From: Prevotella veroralis DSM 19559 = JCM 6290
GTDB taxonomy: Bacteria > Bacteroidota > Bacteroidia > Bacteroidales > Bacteroidaceae
Direction of reading: 5' to 3'
Assembly: GCF_000377625.1 (NCBI RefSeq)
Contig: NZ_KB898326.1
Span: 124,001 to 188,000, forward strand
DNA length: 64,000 nucleotides
Translations under genes and position numbers: made by a program
Part shown: positions 1-9,542 of the stretch, in pieces
Layout: each line of letters starts with the position of its first letter
Numbering within the stretch: position 1 is the stretch's first letter
Notes under the pieces: model-generated
Seen by the model: the letters and a program-made list of their open reading frames with translations, nothing else
Databases searched by the model: none
What the model was told of the DNA's origin: nothing

Positions 1-46
1 AAGCCACCCATCCTACGATGTTGTCCACCAATCTGAATTGTTTCAT
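1..46 (-). CDS. DUF2723 family membrane protein, N-terminal fragment
   Basis: Only the first 15 codons are inside the window; the rest lies beyond the left edge. The reading is ATG at 46 going leftward, beginning MKQFRLVDNIVGWVA. This resembles the N-terminus of the large Bacteroidota DUF2723 multi-pass membrane proteins, related to protein O-mannosyltransferases, which often begin with a Lys/Phe-rich stretch followed by NxxGW and the first membrane segment. A promoter with both elements lies about 80 nt upstream and supports the start. With 15 residues the family call rests on recall of the family N-terminus and is moderate. Confidence 0.55.
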   Translation of the reverse strand, partial: MKQFRLVDNIVGWVA

Positions 47-125
47 TTGTGTGATTAGTATTTACAATCTACCGCTTATCAGCATGGGAAAAGGGCAGAA
101 TCTGTTTATTCCGAAATAATCTTTG

Positions 126-155
126 CAAAGGTAGTAATTATATATTAAGAATCAA
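126..155 (-). promoter_or_regulatory. Bacteroidota promoter for the DUF2723 gene
   Basis: On the minus strand TTG (155-153) is followed after 19 nt by TACCTTTG (133-126). This fits the Bacteroidota -33/-7 consensus TTTG, N19-21, TAnnTTTG. It points at the ATG at 46. Confidence 0.65.
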
Positions 156-276
156 TGAAAGATGGTTTGAAAATATATTAAAATGCTTTTCTCTTCGATT
201 GGCTCCATCTGGAATATGTCCTTTCCTTGCTGTTTTAAGGTCGTTATTAAGCTATTCAATTCACCATAAAAACACG

Positions 277-378
277 AATTTAATTTTAATTTAGTTTGCT
301 GTCACTTTTAACACTTTGCGTAGTTTATTGGTTTACAGTACTTTATGACATACAATTAACTGACAGGAATGACAGTAA
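277..378 (+). repeat. 102-bp dispersed element, copy 1
   Basis: It has an A+T-rich 19-nt lead, then a left arm TTTGCTGTCAC and a right arm close to its reverse complement (ATGACAGTAA at the end). Copies at 6628-6729 and, inverted, at 40711-40812 have exactly the same length and align without gaps. The ends are conserved and the middle varies. Confidence 0.75.
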
Positions 379-475
379 AAATGAAATTGCTCTCAGTCTG
401 CCAAGTATGAGCTTTTTGTATCAGAAGCCTCTCCATGTCTTGAGAGAGGAGGGGGATGTCTCTAAATCTCTCCCC

Positions 476-490
476 GTCTGTCCCTACTTT
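476..490. repeat. Fragment of the TAGGGAC nested palindrome element
   Basis: GTCTGTCCCTACTTT matches the right arm of the elements at 40181-40323, 47692-47764 and 63410-63553. No left arm was found nearby. Confidence 0.5.
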
Positions 491-509
491 GTGACATCTA
501 CTCCAATTG

Positions 510-597
510 ACGAGGGCGTTTCTTTATATCAACGAGGGCGTTTCCTTGCTTCAAAGAAAGGCTCTCTTGAATGCGAGAAGGGCGTCTCTTTCTTTGC
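510..597. repeat. 22-bp tandem repeat array, 4 units
   Basis: Units begin at 510, 532, 554 and 576, each 22 bp: a 15-nt imperfect palindrome of the type ACGAGGGCGTTTCTT or AAGAAAGGCTCTCTT plus a 7-nt variable spacer. The same family recurs at 6881, 28423, 40345, 47589 and 63309. It lies in the 700-nt gap between the DUF2723 gene and the 65-residue gene. The open frame spanning 296-721 consists of this repeat and the 102-bp element, so it is not called as a gene. Confidence 0.8.
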
Positions 598-748
598 AAC
601 CTCTTGTTTGTTGCTAACGAGACCAAGTCTCGTTACACATCTCCCAGCACTCAGCTACCATGTAAACACACATTTCGCTAAGTATTTTTCGCCTTTCGGA
701 GAGGTAGAGTGGGGCTTTTAGAGGGATTTTGGGGAGGCTACTATTGAA

Positions 749-946
749 TTATAACCGACCGATTTCTGATAGTACATCAGCCACATCTTCGGGTGTATTG
801 AATAGGATACCTTCCTCCAACTCATTATCTGATAACTGATTAAGAAGCTCTTTTGCGGATGCCTCATCAAAGCGTGGTTCACCCTTTGTGTTGGTCTTTG
901 CGAGTAGAGCTGATAGTATTTCTTTGCGGAATTCTTCGATTGACAT
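749..946 (-). CDS. Small conserved-type hypothetical protein (65 aa)
   Basis: I do not recognise a named family. The 65-residue product is acidic and fully soluble. It begins MSIEEFRKEIL and contains a Glu/Asp/Leu-rich helical middle (LLNQLSDNELEEGILF) and an NTPEDVADVLSEIG end, with no Cys, signal peptide or membrane segment. It lies 33 nt downstream of yaaA on the same strand and is probably co-transcribed with it. The codon pattern and amphipathic sequence look like a real protein. Confidence 0.6.
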   Translation of the reverse strand: MSIEEFRKEILSALLAKTNTKGEPRFDEASAKELLNQLSDNELEEGILFNTPEDVADVLSEIGRL

Positions 947-979
947 AATACTAATAGGTTATTGTTTGGAGTAAAAGAG

Positions 980-1750
980 TTATACGTTTTGCATTAAAAT
1001 AAAGTGTGGGTGCGCCTCATCGCCATAGTTGGCTTGATAAGTAAAGCCCTCATATTCAAATGAAAGGAGGTCGCTTGGTTTTGTGAGACGATTGCGAAGA
1101 ATATAGCTCGTCATCGCTCCTCGACAGCTCTTGGCATATACACTCACAGCCTTCAGACGGCTACCTTGATCTACCATAAACTGCGGTTGGATAATACGAA
1201 CAGCCTTTTGCAGTCGCTTCCAGTCGAAGAGTTGCTGAAACTCTGCCGTTGCCAAGTGTACAAGCACGCCGTCATCATCTTGCACCACATTGATGAGTAT
1301 ATCGGTTAGTAAGGGCTTCCAATATGCAAACATATTCTTTCCATCATTCTGCATGAGCTTTGCCTTGCCCTCAAGACGATAAGGGTGAATGAGATCCAAG
1401 GGGCGCAAGAGTCCATAAAGAAAGCTCGTTATCCATAGATGATCATCGGCAAAACGGAAGTCATCGGGACTATATTGCTGTGCTTTCAAGCACTTATAAG
1501 CCTGTCCATAATAGGCTAGGAGAGCTGGAAGAAGTGCCTCCCGATTGAAGAAGTCTTGATAACGTAGCTTGTTTTCCAGGGCTATTTTCTCATTGCAATG
1601 TAGTTCCTTGGATAGGATATCAACGGACATCTCGCCCAGTTCTAACGCCATTCTCCCCACTTCCTTACCGAAGTGTGGCTCGTGCGTGAGGGGTACTTGC
1701 ACCGAAGTGGTGCTATTCATTATCTTTGCCGAAGCAAGTAGCATTTGCAT
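980..1750 (-). CDS. yaaA: YaaA family peroxide stress protein
   Basis: 256 residues, the usual length of the YaaA/DUF328 family. The N-terminus LLASAKIM and the later motifs KLRYQDFFNREALLPALLAYYGQAY, here split as LRYQDFF and LPALLAYYGQAY, and the C-terminal YAKSCRGAM region are typical. In E. coli YaaA lowers intracellular free iron and limits Fenton damage during peroxide stress, and it binds DNA. The protein is cytosolic. The start at 1750 gives the usual MQxLLASAKIM beginning. It is the first gene of a likely two-gene unit with the 65-residue gene downstream. Confidence 0.9.
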   Translation of the reverse strand: MQMLLASAKIMNSTTSVQVPLTHEPHFGKEVGRMALELGEMSVDILSKELHCNEKIALENKLRYQDFFNREALLPALLAYYGQAYKCLKAQQYSPDDFRFADDHLWITSFLYGLLRPLDLIHPYRLEGKAKLMQNDGKNMFAYWKPLLTDILINVVQDDDGVLVHLATAEFQQLFDWKRLQKAVRIIQPQFMVDQGSRLKAVSVYAKSCRGAMTSYILRNRLTKPSDLLSFEYEGFTYQANYGDEAHPHFILMQNV

Positions 1751-1789
1751 ATTTAGTGCTTATTGGGGGCTTTGCAGGAGTTAATGAGG

Positions 1790-1909
1790 TTATAGGAGTT
1801 AATGAAGTAAAGACAATACTGCCATTGATTGCATTGCTTTCATACGACTACAAGCAACAGAAGGGATGTCTTAACTCCATTCACTCCTTCACTTCTTTCA
1901 CTCCTATAG
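1790..1909. repeat. Inverted repeat between prolyl oligopeptidase and yaaA
   Basis: The left arm 1790-1812 (TTATAGGAGTTAATGAAG...) and right arm 1887-1909 (its imperfect reverse complement) match at about 18 of 23 positions. The loop is about 75 nt. It fills most of the 170-nt gap between two minus-strand genes and could end transcription of yaaA-side antisense reads or be a dispersed element; no T-run is seen. Confidence 0.45.
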
Positions 1910-1920
1910 AAGTCTATTTC

Positions 1921-4035
1921 CTAATACTTCAACCCCATATTATAAAGGATGAAACCATAGATATCGGCTTGTTCCTCTAGTTGTTTAGATAGAGGCTTAC
2001 CACTTCCATGTCCTGCCTTAGTATCAATACGAATCAAAACAGGTGTGTCGCCAGCATTACAAGCTTGTAAAGTGGCAGCAAACTTGAATGAGTGTGCAGG
2101 TACAACACGGTCATCATGGTCGGCAGTTGTTATGAGTGTGGCTGGATAATGAGTGCCAGGACGAAGGTTATGAAGCGGAGAATACGAACGAAGATACTCA
2201 AACATCTCCTTTGAATCGGCACTTGTTCCATAGTCAGGAGCCCAGTTCCAACCAATAGTAAACTTGTGGTAACGCAACATATCCATTACTCCCACCTGTG
2301 GAATACATACCTTAAAGAGGTCGGGGCGTTGCGTCATACAAGCGCCAACAAGCAGTCCGCCGTTTGAACCACCCACTATGGCGAGATAGTCCTTACTGGT
2401 ATATTTGTTTGTAATCAACCATTCCCCAGCAGAGATAAAGTCGTCAAACACGTTCTGTTTATGCAGTTTCGTACCAGCGAGATGCCACTCTTCTCCATAC
2501 TCACTACCGCCTCTCAAGCATGCTTGTGCATAGATACCTCCATTCTCAAGGAACGGTATTCTGTTAGATGCGAAGTAGGGTGGCATGGCAATGTTAAAGC
2601 CTCCGTAACCATAAAGATACACCGGATTCTTGCCGTTGCGTTTGAGTCCTTTCTTATAAGTAATGAACAGTGGGACACGTGTACCATCCTTACTTGGATA
2701 GAAGACTTGCTCTGTTACGTAGTCAGAAGACCGAAACTTAACCTTCGGAGTAGCGTACACTTTGCTTTCATTTGACGCTATATCGTACTGATAAATAGAG
2801 TTTGGAATGGTGAAGGAAGAGAATGAATAGAACACTTCCTTGCGGTCTTTTTTACCATAGAAAGCGGCACTTCCCACTGTTGGTAACTTGATTTCAGCCA
2901 GTTGCTTACCATCTAAGTCATAGACAAAAGCATGATTCGACGCATCCTTCATATAGTTTAGTATCATCTTACCATCTACGAAGGTCACGTCTTCCAACAT
3001 ATCTTTACTTTCAGGAACAAGCGTTTTCCACTCATTGAATCCAGGGTGTTCTATATCCGTAACCATCAATCGGTTCTTAGGGGCACCATCATTCGTGAGG
3101 AAGTACATCTTGTCACCTATAGTCTGTACAAGGCTATATTGCAAGTCAAGATTGGATGTCATCTGAATGAACTGACTATTGGGTTTGCGTAAATCACGTA
3201 CATATACACAATTACCAGAGCCTGCACCGCTTTCGTAAAGGAACATCATTGTCTCGTCCTCGTTGGTAGATACGAAGTAAAAACGCATGGGATTGGCTGG
3301 GTTCTGATAGAACAACTGGTCTTCAGACTGCGGTGTTCCAATCTTGTGATAATAGATCTTCTGCACTGCATTCACATTACTATATTCATGTCCTTTGACG
3401 GGTGCGTCGTAGGCACTATAGTAGAATCCATCCCCCTGCCAAGCGGCACCTGAGAACTTAGCCCACATGATATGATCATCAAGGAGTTCGCCTGTTTGAG
3501 GATTCATAACATAGAATTCCTCCCAGTCACTGCCACTACGTGATATGGCATAAGCCGCGTATTTACCATTATGAGAGAAGCTAATACTTTTTAAAGCAAC
3601 CGTTCCGTCCTCTGATAACTTATTAGGGTTAAGGAGGATGCGAGCGTTCTTCTCATCACCAAGATGGTCCATTACATAAAGGACGCTTTGGTTCTGTAGA
3701 CCATTGTTCTTATAGAACAACCACTTCCCGATAGCCTTATTATAAGAAGGTGCAGATAACTTCTCGTAATTAGCTAACTCTTTCATGCGTTGGAAGAGTT
3801 TGCTTCGGAAAGGAATGCGAGCAAGGTACTGTTGTGTTACCTCATTCTCCTTCTTCACCCACTCGGCTGTTGCTTTAGAGCTATCATTCTCTAATGGGCG
3901 ATAAGGGTCAGCCACTTGCACACCGAAATAGGTGTCAACTGTGTTGTCTTTAGGCGCTTGCGGATAGTTAATCTTCTGTGCCATTACACTCGTTACGGAC
4001 ATTACTGCCGCTGTTAATAATACTTGCTTCTTCAT
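1921..4035 (-). CDS. Prolyl oligopeptidase (S9A), exported
   Basis: A serine peptidase that cleaves short peptides after proline. The 704-residue chain starts with a signal peptide (MKKQVLLTAAVMSVTSVMAQ), so it acts in the periplasm or beyond. Next come an N-terminal segment and a seven-bladed propeller, then an alpha/beta hydrolase domain. The catalytic triad is visible: Ser near 556 in GGSNGG, Asp near 640 in ADHDDRV and His near 676 in KAGHGSG. The length is normal for the family. It starts 21 nt after the fcl stop, so it appears to be the third gene of gmd-fcl-POP. I see no functional link to GDP-fucose in the sequence itself. Confidence 0.93.
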   Translation of the reverse strand: MKKQVLLTAAVMSVTSVMAQKINYPQAPKDNTVDTYFGVQVADPYRPLENDSSKATAEWVKKENEVTQQYLARIPFRSKLFQRMKELANYEKLSAPSYNKAIGKWLFYKNNGLQNQSVLYVMDHLGDEKNARILLNPNKLSEDGTVALKSISFSHNGKYAAYAISRSGSDWEEFYVMNPQTGELLDDHIMWAKFSGAAWQGDGFYYSAYDAPVKGHEYSNVNAVQKIYYHKIGTPQSEDQLFYQNPANPMRFYFVSTNEDETMMFLYESGAGSGNCVYVRDLRKPNSQFIQMTSNLDLQYSLVQTIGDKMYFLTNDGAPKNRLMVTDIEHPGFNEWKTLVPESKDMLEDVTFVDGKMILNYMKDASNHAFVYDLDGKQLAEIKLPTVGSAAFYGKKDRKEVFYSFSSFTIPNSIYQYDIASNESKVYATPKVKFRSSDYVTEQVFYPSKDGTRVPLFITYKKGLKRNGKNPVYLYGYGGFNIAMPPYFASNRIPFLENGGIYAQACLRGGSEYGEEWHLAGTKLHKQNVFDDFISAGEWLITNKYTSKDYLAIVGGSNGGLLVGACMTQRPDLFKVCIPQVGVMDMLRYHKFTIGWNWAPDYGTSADSKEMFEYLRSYSPLHNLRPGTHYPATLITTADHDDRVVPAHSFKFAATLQACNAGDTPVLIRIDTKAGHGSGKPLSKQLEEQADIYGFILYNMGLKY

Positions 4036-4056
4036 GTGGTAAAAGGTTAAAATGAA

Positions 4057-5259
4057 TTATCTTAGGCTTTCTTGATACCACTCATAGAGCTTCTCTACAC
4101 CTTGATCTATCTCTACTTTATGTGTCCAACCAAGTCTATGGAGTTTCTCAACATCGATGAGTTTGCGTGGAGTACCATTGGGTTTATCAGCATCCCAGAC
4201 AATTTCTCCCTCGAAATGAACTGTTTTCTTTACGAGTTCCGCCAGTTCTTTAATGGTCAATTCTTTGCCAGTACCAACATTAATGTGGCAGTTTCGGATC
4301 TCACCTAACGATGGGATAGCACCTCCACGACCCTCTGAATTGTTGCGATCGACGGCTCCATCAATCTTAGCACCATAGAAAACACTTGAATACTTATCGA
4401 TCCCGATGATATCTTTGAAGTCTACATTCAGGAGGACATGCACGCTGGCATCAGCCATATCTTCGCTCCAAAGGAACTCACGAAGTGGACTACCATCACC
4501 CCAGAGTGTCACTTTATTGTTCTCGATTCCATAGAATGATAATGCCTTTAAAATGCGTTCCTTAGCGTTCTTTCCATCAACATTTCCTTCGCCAATGAGT
4601 GCCCTCAACTGGTCAGTTGGGTTGATGGGGCGTTTATCCATGTCGTTGCGTATAGCATTCCAGTTGCCCTCGTGGATGAGTTTAGACAAGTAAATCTTAC
4701 GCATCATGGCTGGCATTACATGCGAGTTTTCTAAGTGGAAGTTGTCGTTAGGACCATAGAGATTGGTTGGCATAACGGCTATGTAATTCGTTCCATATTG
4801 TAGGTTGTAGCTCTCGCACATCTTTAGTCCTGCTATCTTAGCAATGGCGTATTCCTCATTTGTATATTCAAGAGGAGAAGTGAGAAGCGCATCCTCCTTC
4901 ATTGGTTGTGGTGCATTCTTAGGATAGATACAAGTACTTCCTAAGAAAAGTAACTTCTCCACACCATGGAGATAGCTCTGTTCTATGACATTGCATTGCA
5001 TCTTCATGTTCTGCATAATGAAGTCTGCACGATACAAAGAGTTCGCCATGATACCACCAACGAAGGCTGCAGCCAATACAACAGCATCGGGTTTCTCTTC
5101 ATCAAAGAATCGCTTTACAGCAAGCTGATCGGTTAAGTCCAACTCCTTATGTGACCTACCCACAAGATTCTTATAACCTCTTTTTTCAAGGTTATTCCAT
5201 ATAGCTGAACCCACCAAACCATGGTGTCCAGCTACATAGATCTTACTATCTTTATTCAT
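4057..5259 (-). CDS. fcl: GDP-L-fucose synthase
   Basis: An NADPH-dependent epimerase-reductase that turns GDP-4-keto-6-deoxy-mannose into GDP-L-fucose. The Rossmann motif GHHGLVG is at residues 11-17, the catalytic Ser is in GSTCIYP, and the catalytic Tyr137 and Lys141 are in YAIAK. At 400 residues it is about 80 longer than the E. coli enzyme. The extra length is an insertion around RPINPTDQLRALIGEG and a loop before the GTGKELTIKELAELV region; I recall Bacteroidota enzymes often being this long. It follows gmd after 17 nt, and the two enzymes act in sequence. Confidence 0.95.
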   Translation of the reverse strand: MNKDSKIYVAGHHGLVGSAIWNNLEKRGYKNLVGRSHKELDLTDQLAVKRFFDEEKPDAVVLAAAFVGGIMANSLYRADFIMQNMKMQCNVIEQSYLHGVEKLLFLGSTCIYPKNAPQPMKEDALLTSPLEYTNEEYAIAKIAGLKMCESYNLQYGTNYIAVMPTNLYGPNDNFHLENSHVMPAMMRKIYLSKLIHEGNWNAIRNDMDKRPINPTDQLRALIGEGNVDGKNAKERILKALSFYGIENNKVTLWGDGSPLREFLWSEDMADASVHVLLNVDFKDIIGIDKYSSVFYGAKIDGAVDRNNSEGRGGAIPSLGEIRNCHINVGTGKELTIKELAELVKKTVHFEGEIVWDADKPNGTPRKLIDVEKLHRLGWTHKVEIDQGVEKLYEWYQESLR

Positions 5260-5276
5260 TCTTTCGTGTTATTACC

Positions 5277-6368
5277 TTATTTCACAATACCCTTCTCAAG
5301 ATATTCTGCTAAGTTTGTTCTAACCTTCTCAGCCGCACCATCCGATGCAACCTTAGCCATATCGTGATCAACCATGATATTGACAAGTTCTTCAAAGCTC
5401 GTACTATTAGGATTCCATCCCAGCTTAGCTTTCGCCTTGGTAGGGTCACCCCAGAGGTTAACAACGTCTGTTGGACGATAGAAGTCAGGGCTAACTTCGA
5501 TCAAGACATTGCCTGTTGCCTTGTCAATACCTTTCTCATTCATACCTTCACCCTTAAACTCCAATTCAATACCAACACGTTTAAAAGCATGATAACAGAA
5601 CTCACGAACACTGTGTTGAACGCCTGTTGCGATAACAAAGTCCTCTGGTTGTTCCTGTTGCAAGATAAGCCACATACACTCGACATAGTCCTTTGCATAC
5701 CCCCAGTCACGTAATGAACTCAGGTTGCCCAAATAGAGTTTCTCTTGTTTACCTTGCTTTATTCTTGCTGCTGCGAGAGTAATCTTTCGAGTCACAAAGG
5801 TCTCTCCGCGACGTTCACTCTCATGGTTGAAAAGAATGCCAGAGCAGCAGTACATGTTATAAGCCTCTCGATATTCTTTTACAATCCAGAAGCCGTATTG
5901 CTTTGCAACAGCGTATGGACTATAAGGGTGGAAAGGCGTATTCTCGTTCTGTGGAACCTCCTCAACCTTACCATATAACTCTGAAGTTGAAGCTTGATAG
6001 ATACGACATGTATCTGTCAAATCCAACTGGCGAACTGCTTCTAATATTCGCAACACACCGACAGCATCAACATCTGCAGTGAACTCAGGCGAGTCGAAGC
6101 TCACTTGAACATGGCTTTGTGCGGCGAGATTGTATATCTCATTGGGGCGAACCTTACCTATAACGCCAAGGATACTCATAGAGTCTCCAAGATCAGCATA
6201 GTGTAAGTGGAAATGTGGAAGACCCTCTAAGTGAGCAATGCGCTCACGGAAGTCTACTGATGAACGGCGTATAGTACCATGAACATCATATCCTTTCTCG
6301 AGTAATAACTCAGCCAAATAGGAACCATCTTGTCCCGTGATACCAGTGATAAGAGCTGTTTTTTGCAT
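5277..6368 (-). CDS. gmd: GDP-mannose 4,6-dehydratase
   Basis: The first committed step to GDP-L-fucose: GDP-D-mannose to GDP-4-keto-6-deoxy-D-mannose. 363 residues, normal length. It has the NADP-binding motif [14 protein letters not shown] at the N-terminus, the STSELYGKV segment with the catalytic Thr and Glu, and the Tyr152/Lys156 pair in YAVAK. It is the first gene of gmd-fcl-POP, with its own upstream promoter. The product feeds fucosylated surface glycans. Confidence 0.96.
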   Translation of the reverse strand: MQKTALITGITGQDGSYLAELLLEKGYDVHGTIRRSSVDFRERIAHLEGLPHFHLHYADLGDSMSILGVIGKVRPNEIYNLAAQSHVQVSFDSPEFTADVDAVGVLRILEAVRQLDLTDTCRIYQASTSELYGKVEEVPQNENTPFHPYSPYAVAKQYGFWIVKEYREAYNMYCCSGILFNHESERRGETFVTRKITLAAARIKQGKQEKLYLGNLSSLRDWGYAKDYVECMWLILQQEQPEDFVIATGVQHSVREFCYHAFKRVGIELEFKGEGMNEKGIDKATGNVLIEVSPDFYRPTDVVNLWGDPTKAKAKLGWNPNSTSFEELVNIMVDHDMAKVASDGAAEKVRTNLAEYLEKGIVK

Positions 6369-6428
6369 TGTTTTTAAGTTTTATCTGTTATTTTGTTGTA
6401 AGCCGTTATGTCATTACTTACGAATGCA

Positions 6429-6458
6429 CAAAGATACAAATTATTATTAATAATCAAA
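6429..6458 (-). promoter_or_regulatory. Promoter of the gmd operon
   Basis: Minus strand TTTG (6458-6455), 18 nt, TATCTTTG (6436-6429). The leader to the ATG is about 55 nt. The spacing is slightly short but both boxes fit. Confidence 0.6.
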
Positions 6459-6627
6459 GTTTTCAATGGGTATATTCTTTAGAATTATGCGTTAACTGTT
6501 TTGGATTTAACCCATATTTGGGTGTAAAGAGCCATGTGATCGAACTATACAGTATATAGCTCTAAAAGTACTTTTAATTTACTTAATCCATGGAAAATCA
6601 TTCGTATATCAAGCACACAAAATCTCT

Positions 6628-6729
6628 AATTTAGTTTTAATTATAGTTGCTGTCATTTTTAACATTTATGGTAATGGCTTGTTCTTCAGTAGATTAAGAG
6701 CTATAAAGGAATGATAGGAGTGACAGTAA
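6628..6729 (+). repeat. 102-bp dispersed element, copy 2
   Basis: Same orientation as the copy at 277-378. The left arm GTTGCTGTCA (from 6646) and right arm GAGTGACAGTAA at the end are complementary. It lies in the 660-nt gap between gmd and hcp, which otherwise holds only the 22-bp array and the hcp terminator. Confidence 0.75.
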
Positions 6730-6880
6730 CCAGCATCTTCTCTTTTTTATATAGTCTAACACTCTTCTACATCCTTTTGTTTTTAACTTTACAATTAGGA
6801 TTTAGTTCTTCCTAAATTTATCTATCGAAGAATTATTCGTATATGTTAGTTTTATATAGTCTACGATCTCCCTCAAAACA

Positions 6881-6968
6881 AATATGTGCTTTCCTTAAAT
6901 GGAAGAAAGCCTTTCTTGAGTGTGAGAAGAGGCTTCCTTTGATTGCAAGTAAGGCTTTCCTTTAAAAC
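6881..6968. repeat. 22-bp tandem repeat array, 4 units
   Basis: Units start at 6881, 6903, 6925 and 6947, for example AAGAAAGCCTTTCTT plus a 7-nt spacer. The core is closer to a perfect palindrome here (AAGAAAG-C-CTTTCTT) than in the other arrays. The array ends next to the hcp terminator. Confidence 0.78.
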
Positions 6969-6997
6969 AAAAAGCCTTCTCCTGTAACAGAGAAGGC
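6961..6997 (-). terminator. Terminator of hcp
   Basis: An 8-bp stem GCCTTCTC (6974-6981) / GAGAAGGC (6990-6997) is followed on the minus strand by TTTTTGTTTTAAA. It lies 33 nt after the hcp stop. Confidence 0.8.
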
Positions 6998-7029
6998 ATG
7001 TCGTTATCTAATTAAATTAGGTAGAAAAA

Positions 7030-8682
7030 TTATCCAACCATGCTCTTGAGATCTTCATCAACAGTTGTAATACCACCGAGACCGAAGTTCTCTACCAATA
7101 CTTTCAGTACGTTTGGTGAAACGAAAGCTGGCAACGTTGGTCCTATATGGATGTTCTTTATACCGAGATGGAGTAAGGCTAAGAGAACGATAACAGCCTT
7201 CTGCTCATACCATGCAATATTGAATTCGATTGGAAGATCATTGATATCGTTAGCACCAAAAATCTCTTTTAGCTTCATAGCTACGACTGCCCATGAGTAA
7301 GAGTCATTACATTGACCAGCATCCAATACACGTGGAATACCATTGATATCACCAAGGTTTAGTTTGTTATACTTGAACTTTGCGCAACCACTGGTTAAGA
7401 TAACTGTGTCCTTTGGAAGGCGACTTGCGAAGTCACGATAGTAGTCGCGGCTCTTCATACGACCATCACAACCACTCATAACAATGAACTTGCGAATAGC
7501 ACCAGACTTTACAGCATCAACAACCTTATCGGCAAGTGCGAATACTTGTGCATGTGCGAATCCACCAATAATCTCGCCTTGCTCGATAGCAGTTGGTGCT
7601 TTGCAGGTCTTAGCAATCTCAATTACTTCAGAGAAGTCTTTGTGTCCGTTTGCATCAGCAGTGATGTGTTTCCAACCTGGATAACCTGTTGCATTGGTTG
7701 TGAAGACGCGATCCTTGTAGCTTGCCTTTGGTGAAGGAGGAACGATACAGTTCGTTGTGAAGACAATAGGACCATTGAAGGTCTCGAATTCTTCCTTCTG
7801 TTTCCACCATGCGTTACCATAGTTACCAACAAGATGCTTGTACTTCTTCAACTGTGGATAATAGTGTGCTGGCAACATTTCACCATGGGTGTAAACGTCG
7901 ATACCAGTACCCTCTGTCTGCTCCAACAATTGCTCAATATCCTTCAAGTCGTGACCAGAAATGAGGATTCCAGGACGATTACCAGTACCGATGTTAACCT
8001 TGGTCAACTCTGGATTACCATATGCCTGTGTGTTTGCCTTATCGAGTAGAGCCATCGCATCAACACCATATTTACCAGTCTCCATAACGGTTGCGAGCAA
8101 GGTTTCCATATCAGCGTTTGGGTTGGAAACAATGCCTAATGCCTTCTCCATAAAGGCGATGATCTCATCGTTGCGTTCGTCGAGGCGTGATGCATGCTCA
8201 TAATATGCAGCCATACCTTTCAAGCCTAATACGGTCAATTCCTTTAGTGAACGAAAGTCTTCATTCTCGGTACGTAACACTCCTTCTCGATTTCCTTCGG
8301 CTTCATAATCAGCCTTTTCTCCACCCCACATAATCTCTTGGTAATCAGGGAGGGTAACATTCTTTGAAGCCGCAAGATCGAGTAACTCACGTTTCAATTG
8401 TACACCCTTATCCACTTTAGCTAATATTGCTTGGTCATCGAAGTTAGCATTGGTGATGGTAACGAAGAGTGAGTCAACGATATAGTCACCTACTTCCTGA
8501 CTTGTCTCAACACCTGCTTTGCGAAGTGAATCAGCGATAGTTCCAATACCACGAGTCACTGCGAGTAATAAATCTTGCCAACGACTTGTATCTGCCTTTT
8601 TACCACATACACCTTGAATAGTACATCCTGTGCCTTTTGCTGTTTCCTGACATTGGAAACAAAACATCTTGTTCTCTGCCAT
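7030..8682 (-). CDS. hcp: Hybrid cluster protein (hydroxylamine reductase)
   Basis: A cytosolic Fe-S-O cluster enzyme linked to nitric oxide and hydroxylamine detoxification under anaerobic conditions. 550 residues. The N-terminal cluster cysteines are C8, C11, C20 and C26 (CX2C, X8, CX5C), as in the Hcp classes of strict anaerobes rather than the E. coli spacing. Downstream cysteines for the hybrid cluster are in [26 protein letters not shown] and DAGQCND. It is monocistronic, with its own promoter and terminator. No adjacent HcpR-type regulator is seen. Confidence 0.96.
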   Translation of the reverse strand: MAENKMFCFQCQETAKGTGCTIQGVCGKKADTSRWQDLLLAVTRGIGTIADSLRKAGVETSQEVGDYIVDSLFVTITNANFDDQAILAKVDKGVQLKRELLDLAASKNVTLPDYQEIMWGGEKADYEAEGNREGVLRTENEDFRSLKELTVLGLKGMAAYYEHASRLDERNDEIIAFMEKALGIVSNPNADMETLLATVMETGKYGVDAMALLDKANTQAYGNPELTKVNIGTGNRPGILISGHDLKDIEQLLEQTEGTGIDVYTHGEMLPAHYYPQLKKYKHLVGNYGNAWWKQKEEFETFNGPIVFTTNCIVPPSPKASYKDRVFTTNATGYPGWKHITADANGHKDFSEVIEIAKTCKAPTAIEQGEIIGGFAHAQVFALADKVVDAVKSGAIRKFIVMSGCDGRMKSRDYYRDFASRLPKDTVILTSGCAKFKYNKLNLGDINGIPRVLDAGQCNDSYSWAVVAMKLKEIFGANDINDLPIEFNIAWYEQKAVIVLLALLHLGIKNIHIGPTLPAFVSPNVLKVLVENFGLGGITTVDEDLKSMVG

Positions 8683-8725
8683 TTTAAATTATTTCTATGT
8701 AATGTTTTAATTTCGTTTTCGGTTG

Positions 8726-8733
8726 CAAAAATA
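8726..8733 (-). promoter_or_regulatory. -7 box of hcp
   Basis: TATTTTTG on the minus strand, about 45 nt before the start codon. No good TTTG at the -33 position, as expected for an activator-dependent promoter, though this is only an inference. Confidence 0.5.
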
Positions 8734-8988
8734 TAGACTAAATCATGGCTATAAGGTAACATTTGTGACTTTGCAAGGTTAAAGTATATTAAATATTAAT
8801 CGTCCCTAATACCCTGTATAAGACTTGTTAAGTGTAAAAAAGAACATTAACAAGGATAAAGATAAAGTCCCTATTATACAAAGGTATGAGTTATGTGCAT
8901 GTAAATATTTAGCTCTTTACAAATGAAGGGACAATTATGGTAATCGGAAAAACAACAACTAACAGATATTAAAAATTATACATAGCAC

Positions 8989-9019
8989 TTGACAATATTA
9001 ATTTATTATGCTATATTTG
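8989..9019 (+). promoter_or_regulatory. Promoter of the AraC-type gene
   Basis: TTG (8989-8991), 20 nt, TATATTTG (9012-9019): a good Bacteroidota promoter, 38 nt before the ATG at 9058. Confidence 0.75.
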
Positions 9020-9057
9020 CATTGTAATAACATATTGGTAACTAAAAATCCACGGTT

Positions 9058-9516
9058 ATGGCTAAGTATAATTTAACTGAAAAAAAGGAGAAGATGGCCG
9101 CGTACCGTAGTTTGGTAAGTCCGCAATTGATGGATGAACTTAAGGAGAAAATTCTGAATATCATTCTAATCCAGCAGCGTTACAAAGATAAGAATTATTC
9201 TGCGAAACAACTGGCTGAGGACTTAGGAACTAACACGCGTTACATCTCTGCAGTAGTAAATGTAAGGTTTCACATGAACTATACATCGTTCGTTAACAAG
9301 TTCCGAATCGAGGAAGCAATGGCCTTACTAGTTGACAAACGCTATCAGGATCTCAATATGGAGGATATCAGTGACATGGTTGGCTTCTCTAATAGACAGT
9401 CTTTCTATGCATCATTCTATCGTATTAATGGTGTGACCCCACGTGACTATAAGATGCGTCATCTAGCACAACATCCTTCAGAAGAGATGCGATTAAAGAA
9501 GCCACTAAGAAAGTAA
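9058..9516 (+). CDS. Short AraC-type DNA-binding regulator
   Basis: 152 residues consisting almost only of an AraC/XylS double helix-turn-helix domain (about residues 30-135). The first helix-turn-helix is in YSAKQLAEDLGTNTRYISAVVN; the second is in NMEDISDMVGFSNRQSFYASFYRINGVTPRDYK, here recognised by DMVGFSNRQSFYASFYR and GVTPRDY. There is no ligand-binding or membrane domain. It resembles the C-terminal part of Bacteroidota AraC proteins used alone. It starts 26 nt before the M49 peptidase gene and shares its promoter. Its targets are unknown. Confidence 0.85.
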   Translation: MAKYNLTEKKEKMAAYRSLVSPQLMDELKEKILNIILIQQRYKDKNYSAKQLAEDLGTNTRYISAVVNVRFHMNYTSFVNKFRIEEAMALLVDKRYQDLNMEDISDMVGFSNRQSFYASFYRINGVTPRDYKMRHLAQHPSEEMRLKKPLRK

Positions 9517-9542
9517 TCGGTGGCAAGTATATCATTAAGTCT

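Larger units (their letters stand above)
8683..9057. other. Divergent intergenic region hcp / AraC-type gene
   Basis: 375 nt between two divergent genes. It holds the hcp -7 box, the promoter of the AraC-type gene and A+T-rich sequence. No repeat of the families seen elsewhere and no small gene are visible. Confidence 0.6.

Noticed and set aside
510..597. CRISPR array
   Set aside because: The repeats are degenerate, palindromic, directly adjacent with only 7-nt variable parts, and there are no unique spacers of 30 nt or cas genes.
296..721. 141-codon open frame on the plus strand
   Set aside because: It consists of the 102-bp element and the 22-bp array, has no family resemblance and no promoter.
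6368..6559. 63-codon open frame upstream of gmd
   Set aside because: It covers the gmd promoter in the opposite direction and shows no protein-like composition.
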